From Anaerolineaceae bacterium (GTDB taxonomy: Bacteria; Chloroflexota; Anaerolineae; Anaerolineales; Anaerolineaceae): 11,949 nucleotides of DNA. A model generated the notes under the pieces. The model ran no database searches, was not told the origin of the DNA, and worked only from the letters and a program-made list of their open reading frames with translations. The translations under genes were made by a program, and so were the position numbers. Below are positions 6,039-11,949 of this stretch, one piece after another. The number at the start of each line of letters is the position of its first letter. Position 1 is the first letter of the stretch. The stretch covers positions 1 through 11,949 of the forward strand of contig DAIEPS010000035.1 in assembly GCA_027348305.1 (NCBI GenBank), written 5' to 3'.

Positions 6039-7865
6039 ATGGGCTTTTTTGACAGTCTTGGCGCAGAAAAATATGATCGCACTTACGACGATAAAGAATT
6101 GATGCGCCGTGTGGTGGGGTATTTCAAGCCGCAATGGAAGCGGCTTGTTGTGGTTTCATTATTAACACTTGCCATTGCGGCTGCCGGTTCGCTGCTGCCG
6201 ATCATTGTCTCTCGCGGAGTGGATCTGCTCAAGGGTGTACCGTTATTGTGGAGCATGCTTGGGGTGGGCGCTGCCGTGTTGGTGATCGGGCTCTCCATTT
6301 GGTTCTTCAACTGGGGTTTGCGCAGGCTAATGGCTCTAACGATCGCTGAAGTGGTCGCCAAACTTGCCATTGATGCCTATTCCGCTTCAGTTGAACATGA
6401 CCTTTCGTTTTACGATGAATATTCCTCCGGCAAGATCGTGTCTCGCATCACATCTGATACCCGCGATTTCGGTGAATTGATATCGCTGGTGACGGATGTT
6501 TCCAGCCAGGTTGTCGAAGCCTTGATCCTTGCCATCGTGCTGCTGGTGATCGAGTGGCACCTGACCCTGTATGTGTTTGCAATCATTCCCATTGTCACCA
6601 TTTTCGCTATTTTATATCGGACCATCGCCCGCAAGGCCACCCGCCAGGGAATGCGCGCCATGGCCAATGTCAATTCAACCATTAAAGAGACTGTCAGCGG
6701 CATCGCGGTAGCCAAGAACTTCAGGCAGGAAGCCAGCATTTATCAGGAATTCAATGAAGCCAACGATACGTCGTACACGGTTAATGTTCGGCGCGGATTG
6801 GCGCTCTCAGTGGTTTTTCCAACCCTCAACGCGTTGGCAGGTATTGCCACAGGGGTCATGGTTTACGCGGGCGGGCATAGCGCCATCGCGGGTATCGTTT
6901 CGGTCGGCGCCTGGTATCTTTTCATCCTTAGCCTGGATCGCTTCATGTACCCGGTCATGAACATCACCTCATTCTGGACCTCCATTCAGAATGGTCTTTC
7001 AGCCTCTGAACGTGTGTTTGCCCTGATCGATACCCCCACCGCAGTTGTGCAAACCGATTCTCAACTGGTGCCTCCTTTAAAGGGAGAGATCGTATTTGAG
7101 AACGTTAGTTTTCATTACAAAGAAAGCGAACAGATCCTTGACCACCTTAATCTCACGATCAAGGCGGGTGAAAACCTGGCCATCGTTGGGCATACCGGTG
7201 CCGGCAAAACATCAATCGCCAAGCTGATCGCGCGTTTCTATGAATTTCAAGAGGGCAGACTCTTGATAGACGGGCACGACATCCGCAGCTTTGACCTTTA
7301 TGATTACCGTCGCCATCTGGGGGTGGTTTCACAGGTACCCTTCCTGTTTTCAGGCAGCGTGGCCGAGAACATCCGCTATGCCAAACCTGAAGTGACTGAT
7401 GCAGAGATCGTGGCTGTTGCCAAAAAGATTGGCGATGGCGAGTGGCTGGATACACTGCCGAATGGGTTGGTGACCGAGGTGGGTGAACGCGGCTCACGCT
7501 TATCCATGGGGCAACGGCAATTGGTGTCGTTGATGCGTGTGCTGGTGCAGGAACCGGCCATCTTTATTCTGGATGAGGCCACTGCCAGCATCGATCCCTT
7601 CACCGAGTGGCAGATCCAACAGGCGCTGACGCTTATTTTGGAGCAAACCACCAGCATTTTGATCGCTCATCGTCTTTCGACGGTTAAATCGGCTGACCTC
7701 ATCATTGTGGTCGAAAACGGGTCGATCATCGAAGAAGGTGATCACAATTCCCTGTTGGCTGCTAACGGTAACTACGCCAGCCTGTATAACACCTATTTCA
7801 GACACCAAAGCCTGGAATACGTGGAACAAATGCATTCCTTAAAAATCGCCGAATCCGCAAAATAA
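6039..7865 (+). CDS. ABC half-exporter with consensus Walker B and altered signature (heterodimer subunit 2)
   Basis: A 608-residue half-transporter with the same layout as its neighbour: membrane helices at about 35-57, 70-91, 151-171, 175-194, 255-278 and 284-303, then an ATPase domain at about 350-585, and a C-terminal extension of some 20 residues. Walker A GHTGAGKT is at 384-391, Q-loop Gln432, Walker B Asp512 with a proper catalytic Glu513, D-loop SASID-like (516-519) and His544. These are the same residue numbers as in the first subunit. The signature is LSMGQ (488-492) instead of LSGGQ. Paired with the first subunit, this gives one active site (this Walker A/B with the partner's LSGGQ) and one degenerate site. 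The start has no clear Shine-Dalgarno sequence because heptamer repeats fill the spacer. Subunit pairing is strongly supported, and the substrate is unknown. Confidence 0.93.
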   Translation: MGFFDSLGAEKYDRTYDDKELMRRVVGYFKPQWKRLVVVSLLTLAIAAAGSLLPIIVSRGVDLLKGVPLLWSMLGVGAAVLVIGLSIWFFNWGLRRLMALTIAEVVAKLAIDAYSASVEHDLSFYDEYSSGKIVSRITSDTRDFGELISLVTDVSSQVVEALILAIVLLVIEWHLTLYVFAIIPIVTIFAILYRTIARKATRQGMRAMANVNSTIKETVSGIAVAKNFRQEASIYQEFNEANDTSYTVNVRRGLALSVVFPTLNALAGIATGVMVYAGGHSAIAGIVSVGAWYLFILSLDRFMYPVMNITSFWTSIQNGLSASERVFALIDTPTAVVQTDSQLVPPLKGEIVFENVSFHYKESEQILDHLNLTIKAGENLAIVGHTGAGKTSIAKLIARFYEFQEGRLLIDGHDIRSFDLYDYRRHLGVVSQVPFLFSGSVAENIRYAKPEVTDAEIVAVAKKIGDGEWLDTLPNGLVTEVGERGSRLSMGQRQLVSLMRVLVQEPAIFILDEATASIDPFTEWQIQQALTLILEQTTSILIAHRLSTVKSADLIIVVENGSIIEEGDHNSLLAANGNYASLYNTYFRHQSLEYVEQMHSLKIAESAK

Positions 7866-7872
7866 TAATTAT

Positions 7873-7901
7873 TTGACATCAAAAACCGATTCAGGTAATA
7901 T
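7873..7901 (+). promoter_or_regulatory. Strong sigma-70-type promoter for the 7945 gene
   Basis: TTGACA at 7873-7878 matches the -35 consensus fully. After exactly 17 bases, TAATAT at 7896-7901 matches five of six -10 positions. The predicted transcription start is near 7908, giving a leader of about 37 bases. The -35 begins eight bases after the stop of the second exporter gene, so the next gene has its own expression unit. A GGAG at 7931-7934 lies ten bases before the ATG at 7945 as a somewhat distant ribosome binding site. Confidence 0.75.
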
Positions 7902-7944
7902 CAAATACTGACGATAATATTCGTCATGACGGAGTAGTGGGCAT

Positions 7945-9441
7945 ATGTCGGCGGAAGAGATTAAACAGGCGGTTAAACTGATCAAGGCCGGGAAAAAGAT
8001 CGAGGCGAGGATGATCCTCGAACCGATTATTGTGGCTGAACCCCAGAATATCCAGGCATGGGTATGGGAGATCGAAACGCGTGAGAACGACGATGAAAAG
8101 ATCAAACTCATGGAAGCCTGCCTGCTGCATAATCCGGACTCCAGTCTGATAAAAAAAGCCCTGGCAGCATTAAAAACACAACAAGAATTCCTGGTCACTC
8201 CTTCTGAGACCAACACCTCAGAAAAACTCGAAACTATTCGGATCGATCCCTTTACCGAAATGACAGAATATACCAGTGAGCCAGACGGGTCATCTCCGTT
8301 AAAGACTTGCATTTACTGCGGCGAACTGGTGGATGAAACGGCTAAAGTGTGTCCATCTTGCGGTAAACAGCTTATTGCGGCGGACCCTGTTGCAGAAGCA
8401 GAACCCAATGAGAGACCAAAAAAGAAAAGATGGTTCCGGCGCACCTGGTTCAAGATCCTGACCTTTATTTTTCTCATGCCAGTTTGGTGCATCATCGAAT
8501 TAAGCGATCCTGATGCCAGGGGTGGGTTAAGAGTGATTGCAGGCATTATTTTGGTTTTTTATGTTAATGTGTTCAGCCTGGCAATCTATTGGTTCTTCTC
8601 CACTAATTCATCTGCTGTGAACCTCTCCAACTGGTATCACTATTTAACAGGTCAGGCGAACAACACCGCACCTGGCGATTTTGTGCAGGTACAAGGCACA
8701 GTTCAAGACTCAGGAAACAAGGCTTTCAGCATGGTTGAGCTTCAGGCAAAAGTCTATGATGAAAATGGCAACTTGATCGGTAACAGTACCCAATATCTTG
8801 ATTCCTCCACTCTGGTTCCCGGTTCACCATCCCACTTTAAAATGGATGTGAATTCATTATTATCTCCGTTTCAATCTGGTATGACTACCCAGCAGGTGCT
8901 CCTTTATGATGATTTTTCCAATCCAGCAAGCGGTTGGTTGGAGAATTCAGGGAGTGAAGGAGAGACCACATACTATGAAGGCCAATACCGAATTACCGTA
9001 ACCAGCACAAATTTTGACTTGTGGTCTAATCCTGGCAGGAACTATACCGACACCAGGATTGAGGTGGATACTGTCAGGCAATCAGGGCCGGCGAGTAATC
9101 GATTTGGGGTGCAGTGCCGCTACACTGACGCAGATAATTACTATTTTGCGGTAATCTCCAGTGATGGGTATTACGGCATTGGCAAAGTTGTGAAGGGTGA
9201 ACTGACCTTTATTCCTCAGAATGGCATGCAGGTTACTGATAAGATCTTTGCCGGGACGGCAGTTAATCATATCCGCTTTGATTGCGTTGGCACACGCCTG
9301 ACCTTGTACATTAACGGCGATTATGTCGATGCCGTGGATGACAAAGATCTAAAATCCGGTGATGTGGGTTTGCTGGCAGGAACCTTTGACGAAAAAGGTA
9401 CCCAGATATTATTTGATAATTTCATGGTGTTTCAACCCTAG
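7945..9441 (+). CDS. Membrane protein with helical repeat, zinc ribbon, FxLYD-like and concanavalin-like domains
   Basis: I recognise parts of this 498-residue protein but not a named family. Residues 1-78 look like a TPR-type helical repeat (EAR, EPQNIQAW and NPDSS-type turns). A four-Cys zinc ribbon follows (C122, C125, C136, C139). A very basic stretch (159-170) precedes two hydrophobic segments (about 169-186 and 195-218). Residues 244-305 resemble an FxLYD domain (VQGTV, KVYDENGNLIG, LVPGSPSHFKM). Residues 320-497 resemble a concanavalin/LamG-like beta-sandwich (DDFSNPASGW, TRLTLYINGDYV, ILFDNFMVF), as in DUF1080-like or glycan-binding modules. The N-terminal part should be cytoplasmic by the positive-inside rule. 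With two full helices the C-terminus would also be inside, which is odd for these domains, so the topology is uncertain. It has its own promoter and terminator. A link between cytoplasmic contacts and envelope glycans is possible but unproven. Confidence 0.85.
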   Translation: MSAEEIKQAVKLIKAGKKIEARMILEPIIVAEPQNIQAWVWEIETRENDDEKIKLMEACLLHNPDSSLIKKALAALKTQQEFLVTPSETNTSEKLETIRIDPFTEMTEYTSEPDGSSPLKTCIYCGELVDETAKVCPSCGKQLIAADPVAEAEPNERPKKKRWFRRTWFKILTFIFLMPVWCIIELSDPDARGGLRVIAGIILVFYVNVFSLAIYWFFSTNSSAVNLSNWYHYLTGQANNTAPGDFVQVQGTVQDSGNKAFSMVELQAKVYDENGNLIGNSTQYLDSSTLVPGSPSHFKMDVNSLLSPFQSGMTTQQVLLYDDFSNPASGWLENSGSEGETTYYEGQYRITVTSTNFDLWSNPGRNYTDTRIEVDTVRQSGPASNRFGVQCRYTDADNYYFAVISSDGYYGIGKVVKGELTFIPQNGMQVTDKIFAGTAVNHIRFDCVGTRLTLYINGDYVDAVDDKDLKSGDVGLLAGTFDEKGTQILFDNFMVFQP

Positions 9442-9452
9442 AATTTCGATGG

Positions 9453-9482
9453 AAAAACAGAGCCTATTGAGCTCTGTTTTTT
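9453..9482 (+). terminator. Intrinsic terminator after the 7945 gene
   Basis: AAAAACAGAGC (9453-9463) and GCTCTGTTTTT (9471-9481) form a perfect 11-bp stem around a 7-base loop, with the T-run extending to 9482. It starts 11 bases after the TAG stop. The A-run on the left side means it could also act in the opposite direction. This is the clearest terminator in the window. Confidence 0.9.
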
Positions 9483-9540
9483 GAAAATGAACTGGATTTG
9501 AAGATCACTTTTATTTGCTACTCATTGGAAGAGAGGAATA

Positions 9541-10860
9541 ATGGGTAAGAAAAAAATGCAATTAAAGCGGTCATTTAGAGTTCCATTGATCTTTGGAATA
9601 TTCTCAGTTCTATGGATCATGTTTTCAGACAGGATTGCTTTTGCTACTGCTCCCAATCTTGAGAGTGCCGGGTTATATTCGATGGTAAAAGGGCTTGTAT
9701 ACGTCACCCTGGCAACTTCCCTGCTATTTTTTCTATTGCGCAAAGATGAGTCACGCAAGGATCTCTTGTTAAATGAGATTGCTGCGGTTCAACGCAGTTT
9801 CAACCTGTTATTTGAAGACAACCCTCAGGCGATGTGGATATATGAAAACAATTCCCTTAATATCATGGCTGTGAACGCTGCAGCCTGCAAAGTTTATGGA
9901 TATACTCCTGACGAGTTTCGCAAGCTAAAAATTACCGATCTGCGCCGTGAAGAAGATGTGCCGGTCATGCTTAGAATCCTTTCTGACTATAAAGACGAAT
10001 TGCGGCAATCAGGGCCGTGGGAGCATATAAAAAAAGATGGAGATAGTATTTTTGTTAAAGTGGTCTCTCATCCGCTGAGGTCTGCCGGGCTGGATTCCAC
10101 CCTGGTTTCAGTGATCGATCTAACCGAACACAAAAAAGCATTGGAAGAATTGGATACCGCAATGCAGGAAAGAGATGATTTCGAATCCTTTGGTTACACA
10201 GCATCGCATGATCTAAAGGCGCCTATTCGTGCCATCATCGGCTACTCAGATCTTTTACAAAAGGAATACAAAAAGAAACTGGATGATGAAGGTATTGAGT
10301 TTATCGATCAAATCCACAAAGCAGGGTTGACCATGAACGAAATGCTGGATGATATGTTGGTGTTGTCGGGCATAAGCCGCAAACCCTTGGAATATGAACG
10401 GATTAACTTAAGCGAAATTGTTCAAGAGACCATGTCGACACTTAGCGTGCAAGAGCCTGAACGAATTTTCGAATTTATTGTGCAACCGAACATGACTGCC
10501 ATTGCAGATAAGAGCGTGGTGCGATTGATCATACAGAATCTCTTGCAAAATGCCTGGAAATACACCAGGAATGCCGCGAATACTTTGATCGAGGTAGGAA
10601 AGAGCGAAAACAGCGAAGGTGAAACAGTCTACTTTGTTAAGGATAATGGGCTGGGATTTGACCAATCTTATGCCGACCATATTTTTGAACCTTTTGCCCG
10701 GGCGCATAAAAATGTGTCCTATGAAGGAATGGGGATAGGCCTGTCGAGTGTACGCAGAGCTGTGGAACACCACGGTGGCCGTGTTTGGGTTGAAGCCGAA
10801 ACTGGAAAAGGTGCCTGTTTCTATTTCACCCTTCAGAATAAAGAAAACCCTTCCACATAA
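9541..10860 (+). CDS. Membrane PAS sensor histidine kinase (orphan)
   Basis: A 439-residue sensor kinase. Two N-terminal hydrophobic segments (about 14-30 and 47-66) flank a short external loop and carry the FSDRI and MVKGLVYVTLATSLLFFLLR pattern common in PAS kinases of this type. A PAS domain follows (about 84-196, with NPQAMWIYE and YTPDEFRKL), then a coiled linker, then a HisKA domain with the phospho-accepting His223 in ASHDLKAP. The HATPase domain (about 323-433) is complete: N-box around Asn337 (QNLLQNAWKYT), G1 DNGLGFD (368-374), F-box IFEPFARAH (381-389) and G2 GMGIGLSS (396-403). All catalytic motifs look intact. The start has GAGAGG about four bases before the ATG. No response regulator lies next to it in this window, so its partner is elsewhere or beyond the edge. 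The signal sensed is unknown. Confidence 0.93.
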   Translation: MGKKKMQLKRSFRVPLIFGIFSVLWIMFSDRIAFATAPNLESAGLYSMVKGLVYVTLATSLLFFLLRKDESRKDLLLNEIAAVQRSFNLLFEDNPQAMWIYENNSLNIMAVNAAACKVYGYTPDEFRKLKITDLRREEDVPVMLRILSDYKDELRQSGPWEHIKKDGDSIFVKVVSHPLRSAGLDSTLVSVIDLTEHKKALEELDTAMQERDDFESFGYTASHDLKAPIRAIIGYSDLLQKEYKKKLDDEGIEFIDQIHKAGLTMNEMLDDMLVLSGISRKPLEYERINLSEIVQETMSTLSVQEPERIFEFIVQPNMTAIADKSVVRLIIQNLLQNAWKYTRNAANTLIEVGKSENSEGETVYFVKDNGLGFDQSYADHIFEPFARAHKNVSYEGMGIGLSSVRRAVEHHGGRVWVEAETGKGACFYFTLQNKENPST

Positions 10861-10898
10861 ATCAGTCGTAATTGTTCAAAATTGTTTGGCGCAGAACT

Positions 10899-10942
10899 TG
10901 CACCCTATCTTGGGATGGTATTTTTCTTGAGGTAGAGGTGCA
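10899..10942 (+). promoter_or_regulatory. Possible hairpin covering the ribosome binding site of the M23 lipoprotein
   Basis: TGCACC (10899-10904) is the reverse complement of GGTGCA (10937-10942). The right arm overlaps the AGAGGTG ribosome binding site (10935-10940) of the gene starting at 10947. If both arms are on the same transcript, the hairpin could hide the site. The 6-bp stem and 32-base loop make this weak evidence. Confidence 0.25.
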
Positions 10943-10946
10943 CGTT

Positions 10947-11949
10947 ATGCATACTTTGAAGTGGTTTAGGATTATATTTTTGCTGCTGGTCAGTAGTTTG
11001 ATGATCGGCACTTTAATTGGTTGTCAGGTGGTTTCTGAGGAAGGTGTTGTTTCGAAAGAAGGAACAGTGGAACCCAGCCTGCCGCAGCCAAAAACACTCA
11101 CGGATCCCCGTGAGATCGAATTGGATACTGCCATTCAAAACGCAGCGGCTGGACGTGAAGATGTGCTTGCTTTCATCATTTATCGAGTTGCGATCGACCA
11201 CGTCGAATTCTCAAAGGATAAATCTCTGGCCCTGGTTTGGTTGAGCATGGTGGATAAAGAAACCGGCCAGGTTCAAAACAGTGAACCCGGTTTGGTCATT
11301 GCCCATGCCACTGGTGATGCCGCTCAACCCTGGAGGATCACTTTTCAAGCTGATCCGACCTTTGCGGCTGAGTTGGCTGCTGTGCCTGATAAAATGTTAT
11401 CTCAGGAAAATAAAAACTTTTATATGCCTGCAGAGCAGCAGCAATCCAAGGATGGCGTTGTCTATTCTGGCTACAAATTACCCTGGACAAAAGGCGCCTC
11501 AGTAACTCTCACCGGAAGCATTGGCCACGTTTTTACTTATAAATCATGTCCATCCTCTTGCCTCTATGCTTTTGATTTTGCCAATGGCACCATGTTCGAC
11601 ATCAAAGCTGCAAAACACGGATATGTCAGATATTTTGAAGACGGTTATGCCAATGGCAATACCACCAATGCCAATTACATCGTCCTCATGGATCCCAGTA
11701 CATCTCCTGTAACTTACCAGGTCTACTATCATCTTGCCCAGGGAACCATCCCGGCAGCCTTACGATCTGTTGGTGCTGAAGTTGTGCAGGGTCAATTTAT
11801 TGGTAAAGCGGATGATACGGGTTATAGTTCAGGCAACCATTTACATTTCCACGTGCATACCACCCCTAATTCAGTGTGGGGAAATTCGGTGGATATTGTT
11901 TTCGATGAAGTGGCTGTCAACGGCGGCCGGCCTCGCACTTGTGCGGAGG
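10947..11949 (+). CDS. M23-type (LytM) peptidase lipoprotein, 3' end outside the window
   Basis: An open frame of 334 codons with no stop before the window edge. A hydrophobic N-terminal segment (residues 7-24) ends in the lipobox LIGC, with Cys26 as the lipidation site, so the mature protein is membrane-anchored and faces outward. Residues 27-180 are not recognised. The C-terminal part resembles M23/LytM zinc peptidases that cut peptidoglycan cross-links: YAFDFA with Asp210 as a ligand, YYHLAQG with His262, a VGAEVVQGQFIGK segment, GYSSGNHLHFHV with His298, His300 and His302. The first ligand is probably His194 (GSIGH), but it is 16 residues from Asp210, further than the classical HxxxD, and the intervening stretch contains C201-PSS-C205. 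It may be active, or a binding or regulatory relative. The start is supported by AGAGGTG about six bases upstream. It follows the kinase gene after 86 bases. Confidence 0.8.
   Translation, partial: MHTLKWFRIIFLLLVSSLMIGTLIGCQVVSEEGVVSKEGTVEPSLPQPKTLTDPREIELDTAIQNAAAGREDVLAFIIYRVAIDHVEFSKDKSLALVWLSMVDKETGQVQNSEPGLVIAHATGDAAQPWRITFQADPTFAAELAAVPDKMLSQENKNFYMPAEQQQSKDGVVYSGYKLPWTKGASVTLTGSIGHVFTYKSCPSSCLYAFDFANGTMFDIKAAKHGYVRYFEDGYANGNTTNANYIVLMDPSTSPVTYQVYYHLAQGTIPAALRSVGAEVVQGQFIGKADDTGYSSGNHLHFHVHTTPNSVWGNSVDIVFDEVAVNGGRPRTCAE

Noticed and set aside
9481..9525. Promoter for the histidine kinase (TTGAAA or TTGAAG as -35)
   Set aside because: No acceptable -10 sequence lies 16-18 bases downstream of either candidate.
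11013..11732. Several short open frames on both strands at the right end as separate small genes
   Set aside because: They are shadows of the long open frame from 10947, which has a ribosome binding site, a lipobox and M23 motifs and simply runs past the window edge.
1..11949. CRISPR array, tRNA/rRNA, transposase, phage or defence-system genes
   Set aside because: No regularly spaced repeats, RNA-gene signatures or matching protein motifs were found on either strand. The heptamer repeat at 5951-6033 has no spacers and is not CRISPR-like.

Overview
The window looks like a piece of a bacterial chromosome, most likely from a Chloroflexota lineage such as Anaerolineae. The hints are indirect: an Ala/Pro-rich tether after a lipobox, a membrane protein joining helical repeats, a zinc ribbon, an FxLYD-like domain and a concanavalin-like domain, and degenerate 7-base repeats in a spacer. 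No rRNA, tRNA, IS element, phage gene or CRISPR array is visible. The taxonomic call is an inference from style, not from a marker gene.

Layout. (1) Positions 1-3788, minus strand: an operon for a BMP-family ABC importer of the nucleoside type. In transcription order it holds a substrate-binding lipoprotein (3788-2757), a tandem-NBD ATPase (2599-1112), a first permease (1092-37) and the first 12 codons of a second permease (37-1). The lipoprotein and ATPase genes are separated by a 157-base spacer with two perfect inverted repeats. The other junctions are tight (19 bases, then a one-base TAATG overlap). (2) 3789-4189: an AT-rich divergent intergenic region. It holds a probable -10 and an approximately 160-base leader for the importer operon, and a perfect 14-base palindrome just before the next gene on the plus strand. 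(3) 4190-7865, plus strand: two ABC half-exporters. The first has Asp at the catalytic-Glu position and the second has LSMGQ instead of LSGGQ, so together they form a textbook asymmetric heterodimeric exporter with one degenerate and one active ATP site. Their 91-base spacer is mostly degenerate heptamers in inverted arms. (4) 7945-9441: a monocistronic multidomain membrane protein with a clear TTGACA-17-TAATAT promoter and an intrinsic terminator. (5) 9541-10860: an orphan membrane PAS histidine kinase. (6) 10947 to the window edge: an M23-type (LytM) lipoprotein, cut off by the window, with a CPSSC insertion between the first two presumed zinc ligands.

How the genes work together. The importer operon is one functional unit and the exporter pair is another. 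They diverge from a shared intergenic region, but nothing seen links their substrates. The last three genes are cell-envelope or sensing functions with separate expression signals. I find no convincing new multi-gene system. The observations most worth a second look are the heptamer-repeat hairpin inside the exporter pair, the RNA structures around the importer lipoprotein/ATPase junction, the domain architecture of the 7945-9441 protein, and the modified M23 active-site region.
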